A stretch of 64,000 nt of DNA from an uncultured Tateyamaria sp. (GCF_947503045.1 NZ_CANNCF010000003.1:310001-374000), one strand, 5' to 3'. Shown: positions 55,590 through 63,817, counted from the first letter of the stretch. The notes: generated by a model not told the origin, from the sequence alone. Numbers and translations: made by a program.

Positions 55590-56549
55590 ATGATCACGCC
55601 CTCGCCCGAACTTGCCGCCATCACTGCCCGCTGGGTCAAATCGATGGTCAGTCAGGAAGGCGCGACCCTGTCCAACATGTTGTCCACGTCAGACCCGGTC
55701 CTGTTCTGCGGCACCGCCGAAAAAGAGGTCTATCGCAACGATTTCTTTCGCGCCAACTATGCCCGCCACATCGAGGAAATCCCCATCGGGCAATTGAGCA
55801 ATGTTGAAATCGAGGCCTATGAAAACGGGCAGATGGGCTGGGCGTTCTGGCATGGTCATATCCAGTTCCCCAATTCCAACAGCGGCGGCATGGCCCGCAT
55901 CACCCTGATCTTTCAACTCGATCAGGGGCTTTGGAAAATCCAGCACATCCACAACTCGTTTCCTGTCGCCAATGTCGAGGCCTGGGGCTACGAGCACAAT
56001 GCGCTGGACGAACTGCTGGACGCCGCCGCAGCAATCGAACCGAATGTAGGCAAGACCGGCATTGCGGCCGTCATGTTCACCGATATCGCCGACAGTTCTG
56101 AACTCGCCGCCATTGTCGGGGACACGGCGTGGACCAAACGGGTCAGCCGGCACATGGGCGTGTTGAGATCACAAATCGAAGAGGCGGAGGGCAATCTGGT
56201 CAAGACACTCGGGGATGGCACCATGTCGATCTTTCCCTCGGCACGCGCGGCGATGACGGCCGCGCAGTGCATTCAGCGGCGCATGGCCGACGACACCACC
56301 GAACCGCGCCTGTCGCTGCGCATCGGCATTCATACCGGCGATGTGGTGCAGGCGGGCGACGACTTTTTCGGCACCGTGGTGAACAAGGCCGCGCGCGTTG
56401 CTGCGGTGGCCAAGCAGAACGAAATTCGCGTCTCGGACGCGACCCGGATCATGGTGGGTGCGACGCCGGATTTTGTCTTTGAGGACACAGCGCGTGTGCC
56501 CCTCAAGGGGTTCGAGGGCGAGCATGTGATCCACAGGCTGGACTGGTAG
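55590..56549 (+). CDS. NTF2/SnoaL-like plus class III nucleotidyl cyclase, paralogue 4
   Basis: 319 residues from ATG 55590, 52 bases after paralogue 3. N-domain SPELAAITARWVKSMVSQEG to WKIQHIHNSFPVANVE. Cyclase motifs MFTDIADSS, LVKTLGDGTM, GIHTGDVVQA and VVNKAARV; the substrate-position residue is Thr, the classical class IIIb adenylyl cyclase choice. The array ends here, converging on tadA 30 bases later without an obvious terminator. Confidence 0.9.
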   Translation: MITPSPELAAITARWVKSMVSQEGATLSNMLSTSDPVLFCGTAEKEVYRNDFFRANYARHIEEIPIGQLSNVEIEAYENGQMGWAFWHGHIQFPNSNSGGMARITLIFQLDQGLWKIQHIHNSFPVANVEAWGYEHNALDELLDAAAAIEPNVGKTGIAAVMFTDIADSSELAAIVGDTAWTKRVSRHMGVLRSQIEEAEGNLVKTLGDGTMSIFPSARAAMTAAQCIQRRMADDTTEPRLSLRIGIHTGDVVQAGDDFFGTVVNKAARVAAVAKQNEIRVSDATRIMVGATPDFVFEDTARVPLKGFEGEHVIHRLDW

Positions 56550-56579
56550 AGGCGGCGCGGCCGATCAAAGGCTACGAAA

Positions 56580-57029
56580 CTACCGTTTGGCCGCAAAGAA
56601 ATCGCGCAGCAGCGTTTCGGCCTCGGTTGCGGCGATCCCGTCATAGATTTGCGGGACATGGTGGCTTTGGGCATGGGCAAACACCCGCGCGCCCTGCGCC
56701 ACGCCGCCGGATTTGGGATCTGATGCGCCGTAATACAGCCGCTCGATCCGCGCCGCCGCGATGGCCGCAGCACACATCGCGCAAGGTTCGAGTGTGACAT
56801 ATAGCGAATGCCCGCCGAGCCGTTCGGAGGCGATGGCCGCGCAGGCCACGCGGATGGCCAGCATCTCGGCATGGGCGGTCGGGTCCTGCAATTCGCGTGT
56901 CCGGTTGCCTGCGCGTGCGATCACCTCGCCACCGGGCGAGACGACAACTGCCCCCACCGGCACCTCGTCGCGCGCACCCGCCGCACGGGCCTCTTCCAGC
57001 GCGACATCCATGAATGATCGAAACTCCAT
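56580..57029 (-). CDS. tadA: tRNA adenosine(34) deaminase
   Basis: 149 residues from ATG 57029. HAE at 53-55 (zinc His and proton-shuttle Glu) and PCAMC at 82-86 (zinc cysteines) define the deaminase; EVPVGAVVV and YVTLEPCAMCAAAI match TadA. It makes inosine at the wobble position of tRNA-Arg(ACG). Divergent from the pseudouridine synthase gene with 56 bases between starts. Confidence 0.94.
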   Translation of the reverse strand: MEFRSFMDVALEEARAAGARDEVPVGAVVVSPGGEVIARAGNRTRELQDPTAHAEMLAIRVACAAIASERLGGHSLYVTLEPCAMCAAAIAAARIERLYYGASDPKSGGVAQGARVFAHAQSHHVPQIYDGIAATEAETLLRDFFAAKR

Positions 57030-57085
57030 GGCCTCTGGTTGCCACGTCCCTTGCCCCGACTGCAAGCCACAGCTATTGCCACCCC

Positions 57086-57886
57086 ATGACCCAAGACACC
57101 CCCAAGGGCGATCGCATCGCCAAGGTTCTGGCCCGCGCAGGCATCGCCAGCCGTCGCGGCGCGGAAGCCATCATCGCCGCAGGGCGCGTCAGCGTGAACG
57201 GCAAGCAGATCGACAGCCCCGCGCTGAACGTGACCGAGGCCGACCAGATCACCGTCGATGGCAAGCCGCTGAAAGAGCCCGAGCCCGAGCGGATGTGGCT
57301 GTATCACAAGCCTGCGGGCCTTGTGACGTCGGATGCGGATGAAAAGGGACGGCGCACCATATATGACGCCCTGCCCGACGATATGCCGCGCGTGATGTCC
57401 ATCGGGCGGCTCGACATCAACTCCGAAGGGTTACTGCTGTTGACCAATGACGGCGGGATCAAGCGCAAGCTGGAACTGCCCAGCACGGGCTGGATGCGCC
57501 GCTATCGGGTCCGGATCAACGGGCGGCCCACGGATGTCAGTCTTGAGCCCTTGCGCAAGGGGATCACCGTCGAGGGCGAGCGATTCCAGCCGATGCAGGT
57601 CACACTGGACCGCCAGCAAGGGGCGAATGCATGGCTGACGGTGGGCCTGCGCGAAGGTAAGAACCGCGAAATCCGCCGCGCCATGGAAAGCATCGGTCTG
57701 GTGGTGAACCGGCTGATCCGGATCAGCTATGGCCCCTTCCAACTGGGTGATCTGAAACCCGGCGCGGTCGAGGAAATCCGTCGCAAGATCGTGCGTGACC
57801 AGTTGGGGATCGAAACGGTCGAAACCACCGGCACGGCCAAGCCCAAACGCAAGATCCCCTATCGCGGTCCGCGCAAACCCAAATAA
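57086..57886 (+). CDS. rRNA pseudouridine synthase (RsuA/RluB family)
   Basis: 266 residues from ATG 57086. An S4 domain (RIAKVLARAGIASRRGAEAI) precedes the catalytic domain with SIGRLDINSEGLLLLTNDGG, where the catalytic Asp sits in GRLD, and LREGKNREIRRAMESIGLVV. A basic tail (KPKRKIPYRGPRKPK) follows. RluB (23S) is the most likely member, but the branch is not certain. Confidence 0.92.
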   Translation: MTQDTPKGDRIAKVLARAGIASRRGAEAIIAAGRVSVNGKQIDSPALNVTEADQITVDGKPLKEPEPERMWLYHKPAGLVTSDADEKGRRTIYDALPDDMPRVMSIGRLDINSEGLLLLTNDGGIKRKLELPSTGWMRRYRVRINGRPTDVSLEPLRKGITVEGERFQPMQVTLDRQQGANAWLTVGLREGKNREIRRAMESIGLVVNRLIRISYGPFQLGDLKPGAVEEIRRKIVRDQLGIETVETTGTAKPKRKIPYRGPRKPK

Positions 57887-57936
57887 AACCAAACCACTGC
57901 CCAAATTCGGCCCGCATGTGGCGGGCAATTGGGGCA

Positions 57937-58149
57937 ATGGTTTATTACTACTTGTTCATGTTCCCGCTGATCACCTTGGGCATTGTCGCCGGCATCGTGC
58001 TGCTGATTCTGCACTACAAGCAGTTCGTGCGCAGCGTCGGGTCCCTGCTGAGGGACAATCTGGTCGATGACGGACCAACAACGCGCCTCCTGCCCAATCT
58101 CGCCTTTCTTGGGCTGTTCCTGTTGCTTGTCAAACTGACGTGGTTCTAA
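57937..58149 (+). CDS. Small two-helix membrane protein
   Basis: 70 residues from ATG 57937. Helix 1 is YLFMFPLITLGIVAGIVLLI, helix 2 LLPNLAFLGLFLLLVKLTWF, with a cytoplasmic-type loop (YKQFVRSVGSLLRDNL). A hairpin (57899-57935) formed by GCCCGC/GCGGGC plus outer pairs includes the ribosome binding site GGGG, so translation may be controlled by structure. Four bases before the first xpaC start, so likely first gene of the TelA cluster. Confidence 0.75.
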   Translation: MVYYYLFMFPLITLGIVAGIVLLILHYKQFVRSVGSLLRDNLVDDGPTTRLLPNLAFLGLFLLLVKLTWF

Positions 58150-58153
58150 CGAT

Positions 58154-59017
58154 ATGATTTCTGAAGCGTTTTCTCTGGGGAAAACCCCCGCCAGCAAACC
58201 AGCGAAGTCTGCGCCCAAAGACCCGCGCAACCAGCAGGCGGTCGGCATCCTGTTTTTTGCAATCCTGCCGCTGGCCTTCAGCATGCTTGGCGATCCAAGT
58301 GCCGCCAATCTGGCGATCTGCGGCGGTCTGCTGGCCGTTTTTGGCATATCGCTGTTTGGCATCTCGCTGGGTCTGAAAGGCGCCGAGCGGTACAACAGTC
58401 AGGACATTGCGCGCAAAGCACGGTTTCCCGGACGTATCCTCGGATCGGTTGGAATGGGCATTGGCTGCGCACTGACCGCAGGTTTGCGTGGCAGCGATCT
58501 TGGCCAGATCGCTGTGCTTGCTGTCATCGCCACTGTCCTGTCGCTTCTCGCCTTCGGGATCGACCCGCTCAAAGACAAGGGCCTTGAGACGGTGAAGGAT
58601 CGCCAGGTCTACAAAACCTCGAAACTGCGTCGCCGCGCAGAGGCACAGGTTGCCGTGATCGGCAAGGTCGTCAAACCGCTGGGTGACGCCGAGTTGCTGC
58701 CCGACCTGCGCCGGTTTGAAGACGCAGTGCAGCGCATGTTGCAAGCGGTCGAGGATGACCCCGAACGCGCGCGCAGTTTGCAAAAATACCTCGGCGTTTA
58801 TCTCGATGGCGCCGCCGAGGCTGCGACCCGCTTTGTCGCTGTCTATCGCAGCACCGGCGACGTTGACGCCCATGCCCGATTTGGCACGCTGATCCGCGAT
58901 CTTGGTGGTGCCTTCGACCGCAAGGCCACAGAATATGCCGCTCAGGGGCGCGACAAAATGAACGTCCAGATCGATGTTCTGAGCGAAAGCCTCGCGCGCG
59001 AAGCCGCCCGCGGCTAA
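58154..59017 (+). CDS. xpaC: XpaC-like membrane protein, copy 1
   Basis: 287 residues. Two hydrophobic hairpins (about 30-80 and 95-135) are followed by a helical cytosolic domain with FGIDPLKDKGLE, VEDDPERARSLQKYLGVYLD and RFVAVYRSTGDVDAHARF. This is the layout of XpaC (5-bromo-4-chloroindolyl phosphate hydrolysis) proteins, which accompany TelA in many genomes. Enzymatic activity is doubtful; a structural or stress role is more likely. Confidence 0.85.
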   Translation: MISEAFSLGKTPASKPAKSAPKDPRNQQAVGILFFAILPLAFSMLGDPSAANLAICGGLLAVFGISLFGISLGLKGAERYNSQDIARKARFPGRILGSVGMGIGCALTAGLRGSDLGQIAVLAVIATVLSLLAFGIDPLKDKGLETVKDRQVYKTSKLRRRAEAQVAVIGKVVKPLGDAELLPDLRRFEDAVQRMLQAVEDDPERARSLQKYLGVYLDGAAEAATRFVAVYRSTGDVDAHARFGTLIRDLGGAFDRKATEYAAQGRDKMNVQIDVLSESLAREAARG

Positions 59018-59177
59018 CCCCCTTTTCTGGTGCAAGGGGCCACAAATTCCCCTTGCCGGGTCGGGGCGTATTCCTATCTCTGGACCAGACGAATGCGACA
59101 TGTGCGTGCCGCGCGCTTGACCCTAGTGCTGCGGGCGCAAAGTGCATATAGTTGCGCCACTGGATGGGGAACCCTGT

Positions 59178-59267
59178 ATGCAACCAACTGTGTTTCAAAA
59201 GATCGCTTATGTGGTGCTGATTTCGCTGATGTTCGGCGTGACCACCGGCCTGATCGGGGGGCTTTAG
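59178..59267 (+). CDS. 29-residue membrane peptide
   Basis: ATG 59178 preceded by GGGGA. The product MQPTVFQKIAYVVLISLM continues into a glycine-rich end (GVTTGLIGGL): one transmembrane helix with a short basic N-terminus. It stops six bases before the second xpaC start, so it could be coupled to it. Too short for family recognition; kept because of spacing, ribosome binding site and hydrophobic pattern. Confidence 0.5.
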   Translation: MQPTVFQKIAYVVLISLMFGVTTGLIGGL

Positions 59268-59272
59268 GCGAG

Positions 59273-60175
59273 ATGGCACAACGCTTTGGCGGAAAATACA
59301 GCCCCGATGGAAGTGCAGATGGGGACGAGCTGACCGAGCGCGGCGCCTTTCAGGGCGCGCGTGTGGATCCGGTTGGCGCACGGGCGAACCTGCTGTTTCT
59401 GCCCGCTGTCCCGATGGTGTTTCTGGCGCTCAATGATGGTGCGGTAAATCTCGCCATTGCACTGGTGGCCGCAGGTATTCTGACGCTGGCGGCATGGCTG
59501 CTGCGCGGCGGTTTGCAGGCCGAGGCAGCCTATGTCGCGCGCAAGGTCGCGCGCCGCCCTGCCATCCCGCGCAAACTGTTTGCGTCACTTCTGACCGGCA
59601 TCGGCATCGCCCTGGCCGCCTACCGCTCTGAACCTGGACTGGTTGCACCGATCCTGTTCGGCATCGCCGCCGGCGGTCTGCATCTGGCCGCCTTCGGCCC
59701 TGATCCGCTGAAAGACAAGGGGATGGAGGGGATCGACACCTTCCAGCAGGACCGTGTTGCGCGGGTGGTCGATGAGGCAGAAACACACCTGACAGCCATG
59801 ACCGATGCCATGGCGCGCGCCGAAGACCGGCAGATGGCGCTCAAGCTGGAAAAGTTTCAGGCCACCGCCCGCGATCTGATCCGCACGGTCGAGGAAGACC
59901 CGCGTGATCTGACCGCCGCGCGCAAATATCTGGGCGTCTACCTGATCGGCGCGCGCGATGCGACGATCAAGTTCGCCGACATCTATTCCCGTACCCGTGA
60001 CACGCAGGCGCGGTCCGACTACAGCGACCTGCTGGACGACCTCAGCAACAACTTTGCCGCCCGCACCCGCAAACTGCTGGTCGAAGACCGCTCTGACCTC
60101 AACATCGAAATCGACGTGCTGCGCGACCGTTTGCAGCGCGAAGGGGTGCGCACCGCGCCCGAAGAGACAAAATAA
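59273..60175 (+). CDS. xpaC: XpaC-like membrane protein, copy 2
   Basis: 300 residues from ATG 59273. An acidic N-terminal tail (SPDGSADGDELTERGAFQG) is followed by two hydrophobic hairpins (LLFLPAVPMVFLALNDG and LFASLLTGIGIALAAY) and the helical domain with FGPDPLKDKGME, VEEDPRDLTAARKYLGVYLI and KFADIYSRTRDTQARSDY. Clearly paralogous to copy 1 (PLKDKG, KYLGVYL, IDVL) but diverged. 20 bases before telA. Confidence 0.85.
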   Translation: MAQRFGGKYSPDGSADGDELTERGAFQGARVDPVGARANLLFLPAVPMVFLALNDGAVNLAIALVAAGILTLAAWLLRGGLQAEAAYVARKVARRPAIPRKLFASLLTGIGIALAAYRSEPGLVAPILFGIAAGGLHLAAFGPDPLKDKGMEGIDTFQQDRVARVVDEAETHLTAMTDAMARAEDRQMALKLEKFQATARDLIRTVEEDPRDLTAARKYLGVYLIGARDATIKFADIYSRTRDTQARSDYSDLLDDLSNNFAARTRKLLVEDRSDLNIEIDVLRDRLQREGVRTAPEETK

Positions 60176-60194
60176 GCAACAAGGTATCCCAATC

Positions 60195-61391
60195 ATGTCA
60201 GAAACCATCCGCCAAAAGGCCGAAAACGCCCTCGCCGCCGTCGAAGAAGTGACCGCCGTTGTGCTGCCCGAACCCAAGGACGCCAACGCCATTGTCCCGC
60301 TTGCCGACGCTGATGCGCCCGTGGGGGCGGAAATCCGCGCGCGCATGGACGAGATCGACATGAGTGATACGAACTCGATCGTGTCCTTTGGGTCCGCCGC
60401 GCAATCCGAGTTGCAGGAAATCAGTCAGGCGATGCTGCAGGACGTGCGCAACAAGGATGTCGGGCCTGCAGGGGATTCCCTGCGCTCCATCGTGACGACG
60501 ATCCGTGGCTTTTCGATCTCGGAACTCGATGTGCGCCGCGACCGGTCGTGGTGGGAAAAGCTGCTGGGCCGTGCCGCACCTTTTGCCAAGTTCACCGCCA
60601 AATTCGAAACCGTTCAGGGCCAGATCGACAAGATCACCGACAACCTGCTGGCGCATGAGCATACGCTCTTGAAGGACATCAAATCCCTCGACCTGCTGTA
60701 TGAAAAAACGCTGCAATTCTACGACGAACTGGCGCTGTACATCGCTGCCGGCGAGGAAAAGATCAAGGACCTGGACGACACCGTCATTCCGGCCAAGGAA
60801 AAGGATGTCGAAGCCGCAGCAGAGAACGACAAGGTCATGGTCGCTCAGGAATTGCGCGACCTGCGCGCAGCGCGCGACGATCTGGAACGCCGGGTGCACG
60901 ACCTGAAACTGACCCGTCAGGTGACCATGCAATCCCTGCCTTCGATCCGTCTGGTACAGGAAAACGACAAGAGCCTCGTGACCAAGATCAACTCGACCCT
61001 CGTCAACACTGTGCCCCTTTGGGAAACCCAGCTGGCCCAGGCCGTCACCATCCAGCGCAGCGCCGAAGCGGCAGCTGCCGTGCGTGATGCCAACGATCTG
61101 ACGAACGAGCTTTTGACCTCGAACGCGGCCAACCTGCGCGAAAGCAACAAGGCGATCCGCACCGAAATGGAGCGCGGCGTGTTCGACATCGAAGCGGTCA
61201 AGAAGGCCAATGCCGACCTGATCGGCACCATCGAGGATTCGCTCAAGATTGCCGACGAGGGCAAGGCCAAGCGCGCCGCCGCCGAAGAGGACCTCAAGAA
61301 AATGGAGGCCGATCTGCGCGACACGCTGGCTTCGGCCAAGGCGCGCAAGGACGGGGTCGGCGACAACGCCGGCACCGCCGTGCCGGGCTGA
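60195..61391 (+). CDS. telA: Toxic anion resistance protein TelA
   Basis: 398 residues from ATG 60195. Long charged helices dominate: KFTAKFETVQGQIDKITDNL, LLKDIKSLDLLYEKTLQFYD, LKLTRQVTMQSLPSIRLVQE and VPLWETQLAQAVTIQRSAEA are the conserved TelA blocks. Members confer tellurite or other stress resistance in some bacteria and are membrane-associated coiled-coil proteins. Here it sits between two xpaC genes and an SPFH gene. Confidence 0.93.
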   Translation: MSETIRQKAENALAAVEEVTAVVLPEPKDANAIVPLADADAPVGAEIRARMDEIDMSDTNSIVSFGSAAQSELQEISQAMLQDVRNKDVGPAGDSLRSIVTTIRGFSISELDVRRDRSWWEKLLGRAAPFAKFTAKFETVQGQIDKITDNLLAHEHTLLKDIKSLDLLYEKTLQFYDELALYIAAGEEKIKDLDDTVIPAKEKDVEAAAENDKVMVAQELRDLRAARDDLERRVHDLKLTRQVTMQSLPSIRLVQENDKSLVTKINSTLVNTVPLWETQLAQAVTIQRSAEAAAAVRDANDLTNELLTSNAANLRESNKAIRTEMERGVFDIEAVKKANADLIGTIEDSLKIADEGKAKRAAAEEDLKKMEADLRDTLASAKARKDGVGDNAGTAVPG

Positions 61392-61401
61392 TCGACAGGG
61401 C

Positions 61402-62364
61402 ATGAGTGCCGCGCGGGCCAAAATCAAAGCTGGAATGTGGGGCAGCCTTGCTGCCCTCGCCCTGCTTGCGGCCTGCGATCCGGCCACGCAGGTCGATCCT
61501 GTTCTGACCCCGCAGGCCCGCCCCGCAGCCGTGGCCCTGCCCGTACCTGCCCCGGCCGCTCCGACTTCCGAACGTAGTGCTGCCCTGCGCCGCTATCTCA
61601 CTCAGGTCCAGTCCAGCCAATTGACCTCGGGCCTGTTGCGTCAGGACGGCGGCGGGCCGGACACGCCGTTCTCGGCAGAAATGCTGGCGCGCAATTTTGA
61701 ACGGATCGTGTTTTACAACGAGTATTCGGCCACCGGGGCCACGCGCGGCGGGGCAAGCGACCTGCGCCGCTGGTCGGGTCCGGTGCGCATTTCGGTGGAA
61801 TTCGGCCCCTCGGTGCCCCCCAGCCAGCGGATGCGGGACCGCGCCGATGTACGCGCCTACGCCACCCGGTTGGCGCGCAGCACAGGCCACCCGGTGTCGA
61901 CCGCGGGCACCCCCAATTTCATGGTGTTTTTCGTCAGCGAAGATGATCGCGCCGCCACGCTGAACGCATTGGCCCCGCGCCTGCCCGGCGTGACCGAACG
62001 CAACCTTGCCGCCCTGCGCGACCTGCCGCAGGACGCCTATTGCGCCGTAGCCGCCTATGCGAGCGGCGCCGAGGCCAATACCTACACCGCCGCCGTCGCC
62101 GTGATCCGGGCCGAAAACCCCGATCTGCTGCGCCTGTCCTGCATCCATGAGGAACTGGCGCAAGGCCTTGGTCTTGCCAATGACAGCCCCGATGCGCGCC
62201 CGTCGATCTTTAACGATGACGACGAATTCGCCCTGCTGACCGATCATGACGAAGCGCTGCTGGGCATGCTTTATGACGCGCGTCTTACGCCCGGCATGAC
62301 CGTTGAAACCGCGCGCCCCATCGTGCGCATTCTTGCCCGCGAGGCCGTCCAAGGCCCGCTCTGA
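61402..62364 (+). CDS. DUF2927 lipoprotein
   Basis: 320 residues from ATG 61402. The lipobox LLAAC ends the signal at about Cys25. A proline/alanine linker leads to the DUF2927 domain: ARNFERIVFYNEY, RWSGPVRISVEFGPSVPPS and CIHEELAQGLGLANDSPDAR. The HEELxQxLGL sequence with DEFALLTDHDEALLGMLYD behind it resembles zinc-peptidase active sites, so a peptidase is possible (inference). 10 bases after telA; probable envelope partner of the cluster. Confidence 0.85.
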   Translation: MSAARAKIKAGMWGSLAALALLAACDPATQVDPVLTPQARPAAVALPVPAPAAPTSERSAALRRYLTQVQSSQLTSGLLRQDGGGPDTPFSAEMLARNFERIVFYNEYSATGATRGGASDLRRWSGPVRISVEFGPSVPPSQRMRDRADVRAYATRLARSTGHPVSTAGTPNFMVFFVSEDDRAATLNALAPRLPGVTERNLAALRDLPQDAYCAVAAYASGAEANTYTAAVAVIRAENPDLLRLSCIHEELAQGLGLANDSPDARPSIFNDDDEFALLTDHDEALLGMLYDARLTPGMTVETARPIVRILAREAVQGPL

Positions 62365-62385
62365 CACGACCAAAGGAGACCCCAC

Positions 62386-63495
62386 ATGGGTATTTTCGAC
62401 TTCCTCTCCGGTGAATTCATCGACGTCATCCACTGGGTGGATGACACCCGCGATACCATGGTCTGGCGGTTCGAGCGTGAGGGGCACGAGATCAAGTACG
62501 GCGCCAAGCTGACCGTGCGCGAAGGCCAGGCGGCGGTGTTTGTGCACGAAGGGCAATTGGCCGATGTGTTCACCCCGGGTCTCTACATGCTCGAGACCAA
62601 CAACATGCCGATCATGACGACGCTGCAGCACTGGGATCACGGGTTCAAAAGCCCGTTCAAATCCGAGATATACTACGTCAACACGACGCGCTTTAATGAT
62701 CTGAAATGGGGCACCAAGAACCCGATCATCTGTCGCGATCCCGAATTCGGCCCCGTGCGCCTGCGCGCCTTTGGCACCTACAGCGTCAAGGTCGCCGATC
62801 CGGCCAGGTTCCTCGTCGAAATCGTCGGCACGGACGGCGAATTCACCATGGACGAAATCAGTTTCCAGATCCGCAACATCATCGTGCAGGAAATGTCCCG
62901 CTCACTGGCGAAATCCGGCATTCCCGTGCTTGATATGGCCGCCAACACGCGCGAGCTGGGCCAGATCGTTGCCAAGGAGATCAGCGCGCAGATTGCCGAA
63001 TACGGGCTGATGATCCCCGAACTCTACATCGAAAACATCTCGTTGCCGCCTGCGGTCGAGGCGGTGATGGACAAGCGTTCATCCATGGGTGTGATCGGAA
63101 ACCTCAACGAATACATGCAGTTCCAGGCCGCCGAGGCGCTGGGACGCGAGGGCGGCGGTGCCGGTGATGCGATGCAGGCGGGCCTTGGGGCCGCGATGGG
63201 TCTGCAGATGGGCAACTTGGCCGCCACCGGCCCATGGGGCGCACGCCCTGCGCAAGCCACAGCCCCCATGGCCCCGCCCCCACCGCCCGTCGAGCATGTC
63301 TGGCACATAGCCGAAGGCGGCAAGACAACGGGTCCATTTTCCAAGGCGCGCATGGCCCGCATGGCCGCAGACGGGGACCTCACGCGCGAGAGCTATGTCT
63401 GGACCGCCGGCCAGGACGGCTGGCTGCGGGCCGAGGATGTCACGGAACTGGCGCAGTTGTTCACTATCCTGCCGCCCCCGCCCCCCGGCGCCTGA
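62386..63495 (+). CDS. SPFH-domain protein with C-terminal GYF_2-like domain
   Basis: 369 residues from ATG 62386 behind AGGAG. MGIFDFLSGEFIDVIHWVDD opens the virion-core/YdjI-type SPFH domain (residues 20-230), containing REGQAAVFVHEGQLADVFTP and RAFGTYSVKVADPARFLVEI. A low-complexity Gly/Ala/Pro hinge (250-305) leads to a GYF_2-like domain, HVWHIAEGGKTTGPFSKARM with YVWTAGQDGWLRAEDV. SPFH proteins form membrane-bound oligomeric cages; the tail is likely a peptide-binding module. Last gene of the cluster. Confidence 0.88.
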   Translation: MGIFDFLSGEFIDVIHWVDDTRDTMVWRFEREGHEIKYGAKLTVREGQAAVFVHEGQLADVFTPGLYMLETNNMPIMTTLQHWDHGFKSPFKSEIYYVNTTRFNDLKWGTKNPIICRDPEFGPVRLRAFGTYSVKVADPARFLVEIVGTDGEFTMDEISFQIRNIIVQEMSRSLAKSGIPVLDMAANTRELGQIVAKEISAQIAEYGLMIPELYIENISLPPAVEAVMDKRSSMGVIGNLNEYMQFQAAEALGREGGGAGDAMQAGLGAAMGLQMGNLAATGPWGARPAQATAPMAPPPPPVEHVWHIAEGGKTTGPFSKARMARMAADGDLTRESYVWTAGQDGWLRAEDVTELAQLFTILPPPPPGA

Positions 63496-63499
63496 GGGC

Positions 63500-63729
63500 G
63501 CAAACCTCGCAGATCAGGCGGGTCGAGTGGCGCACCACAAGTTCCGCCTGCAGTTGATCGCATGCGCCTACGGGGTTGGCACAATCTGCAACGCTTCGAC
63601 CTGCTGCCGGGTCTCAACCGACACCGGACTGGTCCCGATCAGCACCCGCGAGACCGTCGCAACTGACACACCCGCATGACGCGCGACATCTCGCATATGG
63701 CTTCTCGGTTTTGGGCAACGATGCGGCAT
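63500..63729 (-). pseudogene. LacI-family regulator remnant with internal deletion
   Basis: On the minus strand the N-terminal HTH is complete (MRDVARHAGVSVATVSRVLI then GTSPVSVETRQQVEAL) but the frame stops after IVPTP at 63568. Directly behind, in another frame, is LQAELVVRHSTR (about 63547-63515), which matches the typical LacI C-terminal LVVRxSTR. The whole ligand-binding core, about 260 residues, is missing. An HTH-only peptide of about 53 residues could still be made. Confidence 0.7.
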
Positions 63730-63782
63730 GACGCCACTTTCACGGCTAAGTGCGAAGAGACAAAGGAGTAATTCTTGACTTA

Positions 63783-63817
63783 TGAAACCAGTTACACATG
63801 CTGAAAAATCAGTTTCA
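63783..63817. promoter_or_regulatory. Two LacI-type operators
   Basis: TGAAACCAGTTACA at 63783-63796 and TGAAAAATCAGTTTCA at 63802-63817, within a larger perfect 10-bp inverted repeat (CTTATGAAAC at 63779-63788, complement at 63812-63821). A TTGACT hexamer at 63775-63780 could be a plus-strand -35. They lie between the lacI remnant and the gene at the right edge. Confidence 0.55.
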
